64,000 nucleotides of DNA from Vescimonas cirricatena (GCF_020687045.1 NZ_JAJEPW010000012.1:1-64000); one strand, 5' to 3'; positions 26,701 to 35,651 are shown, counted from the first letter of the stretch. Made by a program: numbers and translations. Notes: a model not told the origin generated them from the letters alone.

Positions 26701-28868
26701 CTGCCTTTCTTGACGGCGGTGAAAACACCATCTTCAGAGACGGTACCGATGGTTTCATCCGCGGACTTCCATGTGATATCGGCAGGGAGTTCCGCCGCGC
26801 TGCCGGACACACTGACACCGGAAGCGATCAAGCGGACTGCGGCGCCGCTCGTCAAGTAATCATAAGCGGAGGTGATCAGGGCATGATCGAACTCCGTGGA
26901 GGCAGGGGCCGTGGAGACCACCATCAGAGAGGAGCTGACGGAACGCTCATAGCCATCAGAAGGCCGATTCACGACCGTGAGCGTATCGCTGCCTTCCTGC
27001 TTCGCTACGAAGGTAGTGGAACCGCCACCGTCCAGATTGATTGCGGTCACACAGCCTGCGTCCAGCATGATCTGTGCCAGTTCTTCAGCACTGCCGCCGG
27101 CGGAGAAGGGTTCCTGACGGCCGTCCAGCACCATCAAGACAACATTGCCCTCAGCGGTGATACCCACACAGGTGCGGGAATGACGGCTGTTATAATAGTC
27201 TGCTGCGCTGGTCACGACGGACTTTCCATCCTTGACCAGATAAACGCTGCCGCCGACAGCCTCTTGGATTTGGCCTTTATAGGCTGCGTAATCGCTGGAG
27301 CTGCCGATCATGGCGGTTCCATCCTTCAGGATTGCAAAGAAGTTCGCCGATGCGCCGCTGTGGTATTCGACACCCTCCATGACCAGCGCGCCGCTGGGAG
27401 CGCCGGTCGTCATGTTGTAGAAGTCCGCATTCACGCCGACCACGGCATTGTAATGCTCCACATAATTCGCCGCATCGGACGGATCGGAATGCCGCTTCTG
27501 GGCCGCCGCCATCTGGTCAGATACACGGGACATGGCCCAGCCCTGGCTCGGATCGTTGGCGTGATAATTGGCGTGGATGCTCACATCCTCTCGGGCGATA
27601 TCCGCCGTGGCAATGTAGTAAACGATCTGCTTGTCGTCCTTGGTCAGCGCATAGTTGATCGTCTGCGTCACGCCGGGAGCGACTGTTGTCGTATCCGAAG
27701 AGAACACAGAGTAGTATGCATCATCCGGCTCCGGGTCGGGTTCGGGATCAGGGTCAACCGGGTCGGTGCCGTTGGGGTCACCTGCAAGGTCAAAGAGGTA
27801 ATCCGCAAAAGCGTAGCAGCACGCTTTACGCAGCGTCTCATAATTGGAAAGGTCAGTCAGAGAATAGGAGCTCTCCAGCGCACCAATCAGAGTATTGCCG
27901 GTATAGGTGCTCAGGACTTTGCTCCGGATACCGTCCTTGGTGACCATGCCGCCCAGACGGTTAGTCAGGAAGTAGGAAGCACGGCTTGCATCTGTAAGCC
28001 CTGCGGTGAAGTAGTTCTCGATGATCGTACTCAGAGCCACACCGCCGCGATTCATCTCCGTTGTGAGATAGAACGCATCCATGTCGCCATAGAGGTCCGT
28101 GTCGGTGAAGGAGTGATCCACACTGTTGAGCGTGCCGTAATCCACGCCGAGGTATCTTGCGCGAATGTTGGCAGCAAGTGTATCGACATCAGTCTCCGTG
28201 GTATCTACCTTGTCAGCGATATCCACGTTTTCGGCGCAGTACATCAGATCCGTAATGTCACCGGCCCAACTGCCCATGTCGGCACGAGCCTGAACAACAG
28301 CATCCGTCATGCCCTGCACCTTGGCGTAATTAGCCACATCCATTGCGCCAAACACATGGCCAAGGTCAACTTTATTGCCATTGGGCAATGTGAAATTGCC
28401 CAAGTTCTTCAGTGCAGAAGCCGAGGTGTTGTTCGCGGTATCCTGCTCGGAAACATAGGCGGTAAAGGCAGTATTCTCTTTGCCGCAGACCATTTCCCAA
28501 GTGCCGGAGGTGTACCGCTCCACGCCTGTACGGATATAGTTGATGATCAGCGCATTGGCATTCTCACCAGCATTTTCTTCCGCATAGGTCTGGGCATAGC
28601 CCTCCAGAACCTTGAAGCAGGAAAGGAATGTCGCATAGTCTGAAATCTCAGTGACAGCAGCTGTGTCATCCGCCTGCTCCGATTCCTGGTCTTCCAGTTC
28701 AATGGAGATATCCTCGAGTTCAGAAGCAACAGGTTCTTCATAGTTTGTGGTGGTATCCTCAATTGCCGAGTCATCTGCCGCATACGCGCCAACAGGCAGC
28801 AGCGTTGTCAGCAGCATGACGACGACAAGGCACATTGACAGATACCTTTTCATTGTTCCTCTCGCCAT
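23796..28868 (-). CDS. Giant secreted phosphodiester glycosidase (NAGPA-like) with cell-wall-binding repeats
   Basis: A 1690-residue protein with a signal peptide (about 1-31, ending V-G-A-Y-A). Order of parts: helical N-terminal domain of unknown function (about 45-365), P-D-P-E-P linker, and a phosphodiester glycosidase domain (about 385-655) with V-G-V-N-A-D-F-Y-N, G-R-Q-E-P and N-L-D-G-G-G-S-T. Ig-like (Big2-type) and beta-rich domains follow (about 660-1070), then aromatic cell-wall-binding repeats (about 1080-1690). The last repeats are 88-residue units separated by D-P-D-P-N-P-D-P linkers. The glycosidase family cleaves sugar-phosphate diesters, as in GlcNAc-1-P uncovering enzyme, so a phosphodiester in the capsule or a wall polymer is the likely substrate. 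It sits in the capsule operon beside LicD, which can create such linkages. Confidence 0.88.
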   Translation of the reverse strand: MARGTMKRYLSMCLVVVMLLTTLLPVGAYAADDSAIEDTTTNYEEPVASELEDISIELEDQESEQADDTAAVTEISDYATFLSCFKVLEGYAQTYAEENAGENANALIINYIRTGVERYTSGTWEMVCGKENTAFTAYVSEQDTANNTSASALKNLGNFTLPNGNKVDLGHVFGAMDVANYAKVQGMTDAVVQARADMGSWAGDITDLMYCAENVDIADKVDTTETDVDTLAANIRARYLGVDYGTLNSVDHSFTDTDLYGDMDAFYLTTEMNRGGVALSTIIENYFTAGLTDASRASYFLTNRLGGMVTKDGIRSKVLSTYTGNTLIGALESSYSLTDLSNYETLRKACCYAFADYLFDLAGDPNGTDPVDPDPEPDPEPDDAYYSVFSSDTTTVAPGVTQTINYALTKDDKQIVYYIATADIAREDVSIHANYHANDPSQGWAMSRVSDQMAAAQKRHSDPSDAANYVEHYNAVVGVNADFYNMTTGAPSGALVMEGVEYHSGASANFFAILKDGTAMIGSSSDYAAYKGQIQEAVGGSVYLVKDGKSVVTSAADYYNSRHSRTCVGITAEGNVVLMVLDGRQEPFSAGGSAEELAQIMLDAGCVTAINLDGGGSTTFVAKQEGSDTLTVVNRPSDGYERSVSSSLMVVSTAPASTEFDHALITSAYDYLTSGAAVRLIASGVSVSGSAAELPADITWKSADETIGTVSEDGVFTAVKKGSVEIQLLSGDTVIGSKTLTVVEPNGLKFSKTSINAIYGDSVRLPLVATYNENPVAVCAGDITFELSNSAAGTVEAANNGFAFTGSEESGLRNVTITAMITRDYSISATIKVAMYSANQAIFDFDNATSGDRTFAWTRDVSNAEYLPGGDGETDRYHVIDPSQPMNVTYVFGLDMMTIKVPEKLEPLLSMVAGGDISGITAWDMLLQLAERVSSKTEVTVKFQFDQNVAVDISNLTVSNDYFRLTSASLDENNLLTVKCNFIKQSQAIDPDTANPICILSGVKLSAKDGAQWDADQCLSIENSGSVGYDIYLGANALYSMAKQTSFQEQYGIYPYEEPENTTHPCGGHFYCESYQEFTDRFILDNGSWSGWKTVNGTSYYFVENNALKGIHKVPGLNDESNEYFYQFNETTGACEGKVTGLIEVDGAWYYAINGVAKSGWWNLTDADGNNSYYYFDPETFHGLNGENSSFFPNVTYQFENGKLVKGAWLATDHGKRYYYGPGFVQGKWYTIEGNLYFFNQDGYRYEGLRYVKLRDNHDDPIYWYDFGEDGICHGVYQHTGLFYLNGNTYYTINGMVCNGLYLAEDGYYYYFGSVDYTAVKNTRHWVSYPNDTGFAPAFYSFDEDGRMIIDTPDPSKDGIVNEDGELYYYVNGVRFYAGLIQIDGDYYYVNSSCKVVTNQRYWVSKTNDLLPAGFYNFDVDGKMTDAPIPTPDPDPDPNPDPEVKNGIVNENGELYYYVNGVKTYAGLIQVDGNYYYVNSYCKVITNQRYWVSKTNDLLTAGFYNFGADGKMTDAPIPTPDPDPDPNPDPEVKNGIVSEDGELYYYVNGVKTYAGLIQIDGAYYYVNSYCKVITSQRYWVSKTNDLLPAAFYNFDAEGKMTDAPIPTPDPDPDPNPDPEVKNGIVSEDGELYYYVDGVKTYAGLIQIDGDYYYVNSYCKVITSQRYWVSKTNNLLPATFYTFGADGKMVR
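23797..24588. repeat. Three 264-bp direct repeats inside the surface-protein gene
   Basis: Three highly similar 264-bp units (phase marked by GCATCGGTCAT at 24061, 24325 and 24589) encode 88-residue modules, each a pair of wall-binding motifs plus a Pro-Asp linker. A fourth, more diverged copy without the linker follows to about 24830. Such near-identical tandem units readily change copy number by recombination, which would vary protein length. Confidence 0.85.
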
Positions 28869-28886
28869 GACAGTTTCTCCTTACAT

Positions 28887-29354
28887 TTATTTTAAATTAT
28901 CGATCAGATAATTTAAGTCCTCCTGCATTGCGTAGAAGCGGGTCTGCTCTGTCTCGTCCAAGCCAGAGTCGGCAGGCAGTTCATCTACATGCAGATAAAC
29001 ATTTCGCTGGGCTCCTGTGTCATCCGTCAGGCTGCCGACAACCTCGCTGCTGTCATCACCAATTAAAACCTTGAACAATTCATAGGTTTCTTCTCCGCTC
29101 TTGGTTTCAAAGGTAACCGCAATCGTGTTTCCGTTCTGCTCCTGGCGAATGGTAACATACTCCTGCCAACGATCCGGATAATGCAGATCACCGTAGTCTG
29201 TATGAACGACTACATCTTCTGGAATCGTATCTGCAGAAACATTATCATTCTGCTCTTTCTGCACTTTGTCATTGCCGCATCCGGCCAATAGGCCACACAA
29301 AAGTGCAACGCATAACAAATAGCCTATCAGTTTGACTGGTGTCTTTCTTTTCAT
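28887..29354 (-). CDS. Secreted lipoprotein, unknown function
   Basis: A 155-residue protein with a lipoprotein signal peptide: basic N-terminus, hydrophobic stretch, and lipobox L-L-A-G-C with Cys26. The mature part is small, acidic and beta-rich (V-V-V-H-T-D-Y-G-D-L-H-Y-P) with no enzyme motif I recognise. It would be membrane-anchored on the outer face. It lies 18 bases upstream of the giant glycosidase gene in the same transcript and, with the Lgt-like protein nearby, may form part of a surface-assembly group. Confidence 0.82.
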   Translation of the reverse strand: MKRKTPVKLIGYLLCVALLCGLLAGCGNDKVQKEQNDNVSADTIPEDVVVHTDYGDLHYPDRWQEYVTIRQEQNGNTIAVTFETKSGEETYELFKVLIGDDSSEVVGSLTDDTGAQRNVYLHVDELPADSGLDETEQTRFYAMQEDLNYLIDNLK

Positions 29355-29412
29355 TCCATAACCTTCCTTTATTTTTGATTTTGCTATATTCTTCAGGGCG
29401 TGTGCCCTAAAA

Positions 29413-30219
29413 TCACAAGTATTCCGTGTATGGACGCTCGGTATCTAATTTCAAGTATCTGTGATGGCTTCTTTGCTTATCTGGCGGTGGATCTTGCCAA
29501 TAGTCACCATACTTCTGCTTCAGATACGCATCACAGTCTTCCGGAAGCCGGACAGGAAGCCCCTCGAATATGCCGTAGCTGCCATCGCCATATATTTCTT
29601 TTCTGTGGTATTCCAAACGGCCTTGCCAGTTTCCGTGATTTGCGATGACATTCGAGGATTCTACCGGCCATGCAGAGATCAATGCTGTATAGGCCGCAGC
29701 AGTTTGTGCGGTGTTTTTACCAAAGCCCAAAGCTCGCAGCGGATTCACAACCGCTTCTTTCCATCGCTCAGGACGAACACAGGGAATGGATAGCTTTCTG
29801 GCAAACCAGGCTTTCTTGCGCTCCAGTCGTTCCTGCTCTTTTTTATCTTTCGGGTACCCATCCAGAGGGAAAATGTCAATGCTGATTCCATGGTTGATTG
29901 GAAGTGCCGCGATACTTTCCTCAATGCAGGTCGTTTCTGAATTCCTCAGCTTGCTGTAGATTGCGGGAAATGCAGGGTCTGATTGAAAGTTTTGAAGGAA
30001 GAGCTGTTCCGGAAGCAAAGCCGGAGCTTCCTTGCAGAAGCGTTCATAATCATTGCGAAATAACGCGACATCGACATCATCATCCCAAGGGACAAAGCCG
30101 CCATACTTAACCGCCCCCAGCGCACTGCCGCATACTAAAAAGTATTTCAACTGCAGCTGATCACAGATCTGCATGAAGCTTTGAAGTATCTGGAGCACTT
30201 TCTTCTGGATTGGGGTCAT
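29413..30219 (-). CDS. licD: LicD-family phosphotransferase
   Basis: A 268-residue nucleotidyltransferase-fold protein with the LicD signature G-S-A-L-G-A-V (31-37) and P-W-D-D-D-V-D-V (44-51), whose aspartates bind the metal. LicD enzymes transfer phosphocholine (or related phospho-substituents) from a CDP-activated donor onto a sugar of a glycopolymer. No licA/B/C choline-uptake genes are in the window, so the substituent is uncertain. It overlaps the wzy 3' end by 59 bases and has its own AGGAG site. Confidence 0.9.
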   Translation of the reverse strand: MTPIQKKVLQILQSFMQICDQLQLKYFLVCGSALGAVKYGGFVPWDDDVDVALFRNDYERFCKEAPALLPEQLFLQNFQSDPAFPAIYSKLRNSETTCIEESIAALPINHGISIDIFPLDGYPKDKKEQERLERKKAWFARKLSIPCVRPERWKEAVVNPLRALGFGKNTAQTAAAYTALISAWPVESSNVIANHGNWQGRLEYHRKEIYGDGSYGIFEGLPVRLPEDCDAYLKQKYGDYWQDPPPDKQRSHHRYLKLDTERPYTEYL

Positions 30220-31348
30220 TCTCTAATCTCCTCATCATTGCACTGACCATTCCATCCACTACGCACAGAGCAAGGAAGAAGTTCAATGCACCTTCCCAAA
30301 TTGGTTCAACAGAGCAATTGACGTATGCGCCGATATACAGGAACAGAAGAAGGTATCGCAGTGACGGAAGAATTTGTTTGCTCTTCCATATCACCGTCAC
30401 ATTGGCAAAGTTTTTAATGGAATAAATCAACAGCAAGCAAAATGGAATGATTCCTGAAACTCTGCCAACATCCAACCACATGTTATGGCGATATATCTGA
30501 CTGGCTCGGCCGCCCATCGGGTACTGAATTAATTCACGCAGTCCGATCCAAAAGCTTTGAAAGCGGAAAGAATCCGAATTTTCTAAGGATGCCCGCCGCT
30601 CATAGCGTGCCGCCAGATTTGTACTCAGGATATAATCCCTTATGGACAAGACATTGAAATGGTAGAGCAGAAACGCAATCAGGCTGATAGCGGCCATGAT
30701 TCCAATACATTTCAAAACTCCGGCAATGCCTTGCTCGCTGTATGCGAATTGCAGTGCGGCAAGAATCACGATCAGCAGAAAAATTGCGAATTGTGTTCGT
30801 GTTCCCAGCATGAACATGTACTGAATTGTGGCAAGAAACAACGCAAGGAACAGGATCTTTACCGGGAGCCTTTTCTCGAACTTCACCGCATAGGGGGTAA
30901 CTGAGATCGGCAGCGTATTTAGTGCGCCGGATCCCGTTGCAGCTCGATATGTACCTGTCCAGAAATCAATCAAACGGTATCGGTTATTTCCGATGTTGAC
31001 CAGCATATTCAAGGTTGCGTAAGTTCCAAATCCGGCTGCCAGCGCCAAAATGCCATCTCGGATTTGTTTATCAGAACTTCCCTCAGCGATGAGCCAACCG
31101 ATTGCGAATGCGACGACTGGCAGAATTCCATGGTGGTACACACCCGAGATCGTCCGCATTCCAATCAAGGCATATGTCATGCCTGCAGACAGCAGCAGCC
31201 AAAAGCCTGGCGCATACAAGAAGTTAAAATAGATTTCTCTGCCAAGCATTCGCTGCCGCAGCAGAGCTACAAACAGGAACACCAGCGGATATGCATATCC
31301 CCAATTGATCGCACCGAGCGTCAGCAGGAACAGAGGTACAATTGTCAT
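30161..31348 (-). CDS. wzy: O-antigen/capsule polymerase-like membrane protein (Wzy)
   Basis: A 395-residue protein with about 10-12 hydrophobic helices and a large polar loop in the C-terminal half (about 255-300, R-Y-E-R-R-A-S-L-E-N-S...G-G-R-A-S-Q-I-Y-R-H-N). This is the usual topology of Wzy polymerases, which join lipid-linked repeat units on the outer face of the membrane. Wzy proteins have little sequence conservation, so the call rests on topology and on its place in a locus that also has Wzx and Wzz-like genes. Start and stop overlap both neighbours. Confidence 0.82.
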   Translation of the reverse strand: MTIVPLFLLTLGAINWGYAYPLVFLFVALLRQRMLGREIYFNFLYAPGFWLLLSAGMTYALIGMRTISGVYHHGILPVVAFAIGWLIAEGSSDKQIRDGILALAAGFGTYATLNMLVNIGNNRYRLIDFWTGTYRAATGSGALNTLPISVTPYAVKFEKRLPVKILFLALFLATIQYMFMLGTRTQFAIFLLIVILAALQFAYSEQGIAGVLKCIGIMAAISLIAFLLYHFNVLSIRDYILSTNLAARYERRASLENSDSFRFQSFWIGLRELIQYPMGGRASQIYRHNMWLDVGRVSGIIPFCLLLIYSIKNFANVTVIWKSKQILPSLRYLLLFLYIGAYVNCSVEPIWEGALNFFLALCVVDGMVSAMMRRLENDPNPEESAPDTSKLHADL

Positions 31349-32532
31349 GCGTCGCGTTGCTCCTTATGAATGAAGTCCAGGACCCGGCGCATTTGCACAT
31401 TTCGATTTTTATTCTTCAGCACAAACTCTCTCCCTCTCGCGCCCATCGCATTCAGCTCTGACGGGCTTAATTTCCTGAGAGATTCCACCGTATCCCGAAT
31501 GGAAGCAGCGCTCTCCTCTGGAATATAAGTTAAGAATGGATCATACTCTCCGGGTATCCCATCCAGACGAAACATCATGACCGGATGGCCGGATGCCATA
31601 TACTCCATGGTCTTGGAGGGAAAGCTGTATTTCGTGTATTCACCCTGATTGGTTCTGGGGTTGACAAGCACGGTTGCTTGCTTCTGCAGCTGCACCGCTT
31701 CCTCATGTGGTAAAAAGCCGAAAAAGCGAATACGGGAATCCTGTGCTGCATACGTGCGAATTTCTTCCTCCATTTCCCCGGAGCCGCACAGCCACAATTC
31801 AATATTAGGATCCTGCAATTCCTTCATCGCTTGAAGGAGTAATTCAAGGCCATAGCGCCGGTTCAACCGTCCTGTATATAGCATGGAAAATGGTTGAGGC
31901 TTTGAAACCGGCGGTTCATCTGCAACATCCCCGCACATTCCCTCCATCACGAGGTATGGGCGATTGCCTACATGCAAAGGCACAGCCATTTGTTCCGTCA
32001 GGAGGATGAAACGATCTACCCTTGCCATAAAGTGATAAACAATTTTGCAGTGGATTCTCCGCAAAAGTTTCCTGAATACAGAAACCTGGTGCATATCATA
32101 AAACTCGGGAATATCCGTAATCACTGCCGTTACTTTGTATTCGGGCTTCAGTTTGTTGACAGCCCACAAAAACGGAAGATATGCTGTGAAAATCAGGAGT
32201 TCTGATTCACGTGGATACTTCTTCAGCCACGCTCGTACCTTCCTCATTCGTATGAATTGTTTTACGAGCGGGATATTCCAACAGCCGACCTCATGGCCGA
32301 CTATGCTCCCACAGGACCAGTCTTTATCTTTCAGGTGAAAGATTTTGAAGTTTTTAGGCCATGTTCCAACCGGTAAGGCATTGATAACAATCAGCGGTTC
32401 ATCTGTATTCGTATGGATTCCCTTAATCAGATTCCATTGAAAGTTATTCGCCGCATTGGAGACGCCTCGTTTTGATGCGGATATAATTTCCTGTTCCCGT
32501 TTCTCTGGGAACAATGGTCCCAAAATAATCAT
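31345..32532 (-). CDS. Glycosyltransferase, GT4-like
   Basis: A 395-residue GT-B enzyme. The C-terminal domain shows M-L-Y-T-G-R-L-N-R-R-Y-G, the glycine-rich C-G-S-G-E-M-E, and a donor-binding region N-Q-G-E-Y-T-K-Y-S-F-P-S-K-T-M-E-Y-M-A-S-G-H-P with the conserved E. It would extend the lipid-linked repeat unit; the sugar is unknown. ATGA overlaps couple it to both neighbours. Confidence 0.88.
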   Translation of the reverse strand: MIILGPLFPEKREQEIISASKRGVSNAANNFQWNLIKGIHTNTDEPLIVINALPVGTWPKNFKIFHLKDKDWSCGSIVGHEVGCWNIPLVKQFIRMRKVRAWLKKYPRESELLIFTAYLPFLWAVNKLKPEYKVTAVITDIPEFYDMHQVSVFRKLLRRIHCKIVYHFMARVDRFILLTEQMAVPLHVGNRPYLVMEGMCGDVADEPPVSKPQPFSMLYTGRLNRRYGLELLLQAMKELQDPNIELWLCGSGEMEEEIRTYAAQDSRIRFFGFLPHEEAVQLQKQATVLVNPRTNQGEYTKYSFPSKTMEYMASGHPVMMFRLDGIPGEYDPFLTYIPEESAASIRDTVESLRKLSPSELNAMGARGREFVLKNKNRNVQMRRVLDFIHKEQRDA

Positions 32533-33650
32533 ACAGATAGCTCCACCGCTTCTCGTTCCGTCAGTTTATAAATTTGCTCTGCCAGCCCGTCAATATCATT
32601 TTCTTTTACAATGTACTTTCCACCCGCACTCTCAGGGCTGCCACCGACATCATAGGTGATAACTGGCGTCCCGCAGGCTCTGGCTTCCAAGTTCACCGTC
32701 GGGTATGTATCCTGGTGCGTAGGATTGACGAACACGTCTGCTGCACTGTATATTTCGGCCAACTCTCCGGGATTGGCTGTACGGGGTAGGGCCAGGATTC
32801 CTGGCAAGAGCCTACTTTTCTGCTTTTCCGTCACGCCTACCAAGACGATTGCAAATTGGCTGTCCAGCTTTTCCCGCAGTCGGCAAAAATCGAGCAGTCC
32901 TTTCTCCTTATCCCAAACGCTGGCTGCACCCAGAACAACTGTTTTCCCATCCAATCCGTATTGCTTTCGGAAACCACTTGGCGTTGGCTTGAACAGGCTT
33001 TTATCAATCTGATTATGTAATACCTCAACAGGGTATTCTTTTAAGAAGCTTTGCTTCACTGTCCGGGCTAACCACTCTGATGGAACAATGATCGTTAAGT
33101 TTGCCAAGCCAGTAAAACACACCTGTTTCTGCCGGTAGTTCCTCTGCGTGTGATCCGCCCCATATGTTTTGGGATATGCCTTCAACTGTGGACAATCTCC
33201 GCAGCCGGATTTCCAGCGGTCACATTTTGCGGCGCTGAAATGAGCACAGTGTCCGGTAAATGCCCAGCAATCGTGAAGCGTCCAAAGGATTTTGATCTGA
33301 GAATGCTTTTTCAACCATTTGAAGAGCAGTTCAATATTTAAATAGTAGCCATGCAGATTGTGCAGCCAAATCACATCCGGCTGAAAATGCTCGATTTGTG
33401 AAAGTAATCGCTGTGTTGCTGCTCTGGAGCCGTACCCATTCAAATCGAATAAGCGCGTAATTCCTGCGTGAAACAGATAATCCGGCTTTGTACCGATTCG
33501 AATCAATTGTGCCGCACCGTTATCTGCACATGTTCTTCCATATGCGGCAGCACATTCATGTCCCTCATTTTTGAGCTGTTCACATTTATCTGCGATAATT
33601 CTGCCTGTACTTCCAAATCCATAGACAGAGTTAATGAATAGATATTTCAT
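32529..33650 (-). CDS. Glycosyltransferase, GT4-like (paralogue of the one at 16490-17698)
   Basis: A 373-residue GT-B enzyme with G-F-G-S-T-G-R-I near the N-terminus, W-T-L-H-D-C-W-A-F-T-G-H-C plus a cysteine cluster, and D-T-Y-P-T-V-N-L-E-A-R-A-C-G-T-P in the donor site. The ATG at 33650 (MKYLFINSVYG) is preferred over an upstream frame extension because it has AAGGA upstream and matches the paralogue's N-terminus. Confidence 0.88.
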   Translation of the reverse strand: MKYLFINSVYGFGSTGRIIADKCEQLKNEGHECAAAYGRTCADNGAAQLIRIGTKPDYLFHAGITRLFDLNGYGSRAATQRLLSQIEHFQPDVIWLHNLHGYYLNIELLFKWLKKHSQIKILWTLHDCWAFTGHCAHFSAAKCDRWKSGCGDCPQLKAYPKTYGADHTQRNYRQKQVCFTGLANLTIIVPSEWLARTVKQSFLKEYPVEVLHNQIDKSLFKPTPSGFRKQYGLDGKTVVLGAASVWDKEKGLLDFCRLREKLDSQFAIVLVGVTEKQKSRLLPGILALPRTANPGELAEIYSAADVFVNPTHQDTYPTVNLEARACGTPVITYDVGGSPESAGGKYIVKENDIDGLAEQIYKLTEREAVELSV

Positions 33651-33663
33651 GAAAAGCAATTCC

Positions 33664-34881
33664 TTAGTTGGCCGTGCGTAATACGTTCTTAACCAAGGCG
33701 GCATACTTGCTTAGACCGATGCCCCTGGCATACTTTTCTGTGTAGAGTCTCACTGCATTGTCTAACATTTTTTTGCACAGTTCCGGGTTCCGATACAGTT
33801 TCAAGATATTCTGGGTGAGCTGCACACCATTTCCCACATCTGAACATAGCCCGATTTCAGAATGTAAAGCTTCCTTTGATAAGTAGGAGCTCTGTTCCGC
33901 GATAGCCAGAATTGGCAAACCGCCCTGCAGATAGCTATAATATTTACTGGGGGCACACATACCGGTCAGCCCCTGTTCGAGACTGACAATGCCGCAGGAA
34001 CTGGCAGCGACTGCATGCTCAAAAGCAGTTCCTGTGAGGAAATCGCAGATCCGGACATTGGGAAGCCGTTCTGCCGCCTGTCGGACTGATGGCATCTTGT
34101 TTCCGTGCCCAGCAATTAAAAATTTGATATTCTTGTGATCCGCCAATTGATTCATTGCCTGAATCAAGGCTGTTTCGTCCTGACAAATACCGATATTGCC
34201 AAAGTAGGCAACGATAAAGTCCTCATCTGTATATCCCAGTTCAGCCCGTGCTGCGGACTTGCTGCCATCTGCTGCTTCATGCGCCCAATTGGAAATGGTG
34301 ACAACGCGATTCGCAGAAAGCTCAGGTCGATGGTCAAGAAGGTATTCCCGCATCTCATCGGTCAATGCCACGACAGATTCAGCGCGTTGGAAGAGGCTTC
34401 TGTTTATTCGCTGCATCACGCTTGAAACGGTGCTGCCTTCTCTCAGACTACCCGAGGCATAAGCGACTTCCGGATAAACATCGTAGGACACAAAGATGAT
34501 TTTCGTTTTAAAGAGTCTATTGGCCAAAATTGCAGCAATAGGAAGTACCGGTGGATTCGAATAGACAATGACCGCTTGGTAGTCCTTAATTTCGAAAATA
34601 TGGAGCAAGACCGAGAGTGTAAGAGAAAAATAGTTGATCAGTCTTCCAAGCCTACTGTGTCGGCTGAGCTGCATATAGTGAAGCCGGTGAATGGAAACGC
34701 CATCCTTCGTCTCTCTAACTGGAACCTCACCGCTGGTGTTATATTCCCTTGGGTAGCCGCACAAGGCACCGACAGAGTATCCGTTTTGCGCCAAATAACT
34801 GGCAGTATCAAAAGGGAGTGTTGCGGAGGAGTTATATTCTGGATAGAAAAATTGGCAGAGGAAAAGGATGTCACGTTTCAT
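33664..34881 (-). CDS. Glycosyltransferase, GT4 (WcaI/WbuB-like)
   Basis: A 405-residue GT-B enzyme. Its N-terminus D-I-L-F-L-C-Q-F-F-Y-P-E-Y-N-S-S-A and the segments V-S-Y-D-V-Y-P-E-V-A and I-S-N-W-A-H match the WcaI/WbuB type, several members of which transfer L-FucNAc or fucose early in repeat-unit assembly. The donor region reads V-S-L-E-Q-G-L-T-G-M-C-A-P-S-K-Y-Y-S-Y-L-Q. The capE/F/G genes make an L-FucNAc donor available, so this is a reasonable candidate L-FucNAc transferase, by inference only. Confidence 0.88.
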   Translation of the reverse strand: MKRDILFLCQFFYPEYNSSATLPFDTASYLAQNGYSVGALCGYPREYNTSGEVPVRETKDGVSIHRLHYMQLSRHSRLGRLINYFSLTLSVLLHIFEIKDYQAVIVYSNPPVLPIAAILANRLFKTKIIFVSYDVYPEVAYASGSLREGSTVSSVMQRINRSLFQRAESVVALTDEMREYLLDHRPELSANRVVTISNWAHEAADGSKSAARAELGYTDEDFIVAYFGNIGICQDETALIQAMNQLADHKNIKFLIAGHGNKMPSVRQAAERLPNVRICDFLTGTAFEHAVAASSCGIVSLEQGLTGMCAPSKYYSYLQGGLPILAIAEQSSYLSKEALHSEIGLCSDVGNGVQLTQNILKLYRNPELCKKMLDNAVRLYTEKYARGIGLSKYAALVKNVLRTAN

Positions 34882-34941
34882 TTTTTCACGATCTCTCTTA
34901 CTTTTTTCTTATTCCGGTTTAAGAACCCTAACGCACAAATA

Positions 34942-35607
34942 TCACCTGGCACCCTCATGAGAAAAAACGATATGTACAGTCTTTAAGAGGCACCTGATAT
35001 CAAGGATGATGGATTGGCGTTCAATGTATTCCATATCGTAGATGATTTTTTCTTCCGGTTTTAGTGAGTATCCGCCGTTTACCTGTGCATACCCGGTCAG
35101 CCCCGGCGTGACCAGCAGGCGGTTGGAGAAGCCTGGAATATATTTCTCAAATTCTCTGTAGAAATAGGCACGCTCCGGCCGTGGGCCAACGAAGCTCATG
35201 TCGCCTCGCAGGATGTTATAAAGCTGGGGAAGCTCGTCCAGCCGAGTGCGCCGAAGGATTTGGCCAAAGTGCGTGCATCTTGGATCCTGTTCATCCGCCC
35301 ACTGTGGGCCGTTTTCCTCCGCATCAAGGCACATGGATCTGAATTTATAGATCATAAACGGCTTCCCATTGATGCCGAGCCGCTCCTGCTTAAAAATCGG
35401 AGCGCCTGGTGAGTCTATGGTGACAATCAGTGCAATGATCATCATCGGGATTGCTAAAATCAGCAGGCCCAAAAAGGAGCATACTATGTCAAAAACACGC
35501 TTCGTTAGCAGGAACAGCTTCTTCTGCCGCAGTACAGGCTTTGCTATCTGAATGATCACATCGGCAGAGCTTTTCTCTGCCAAACAGCCGGTCGCTGTTG
35601 ACGCCAT
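34942..35607 (-). CDS. Undecaprenyl-phosphate sugar phosphotransferase (initiating glycosyltransferase)
   Basis: A 221-residue member of the bacterial sugar transferase family: one membrane helix (about residues 42-64) followed by the cytoplasmic catalytic core with K-F-R-S-M, R-R-T-R-L-D-E-L-P-Q-L-Y-N-I-L, F-V-G-P-R-P-E and P-G-L-T-G-Y-A-Q-V-N-G. It transfers a sugar-1-phosphate to undecaprenyl phosphate, the committed first step of repeat-unit synthesis. It is the first biosynthetic gene of the operon. A GTG three codons upstream (35616) is an alternative start. Confidence 0.93.
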   Translation of the reverse strand: MASTATGCLAEKSSADVIIQIAKPVLRQKKLFLLTKRVFDIVCSFLGLLILAIPMMIIALIVTIDSPGAPIFKQERLGINGKPFMIYKFRSMCLDAEENGPQWADEQDPRCTHFGQILRRTRLDELPQLYNILRGDMSFVGPRPERAYFYREFEKYIPGFSNRLLVTPGLTGYAQVNGGYSLKPEEKIIYDMEYIERQSIILDIRCLLKTVHIVFSHEGAR

Positions 35608-35651
35608 ATATCCCACATCCCTACACTCTTAATCTCTAAGTAGCTGCACCG

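Noticed and set aside
17769..28643. Very long open frames on the plus strand opposite the two giant surface proteins (up to about 1600 codons)
   Set aside because: They mirror the minus-strand genes, lack signal peptides and recognisable domains, and arise from repetitive codon use in the real genes, which have clear signal peptides and domain repeats.
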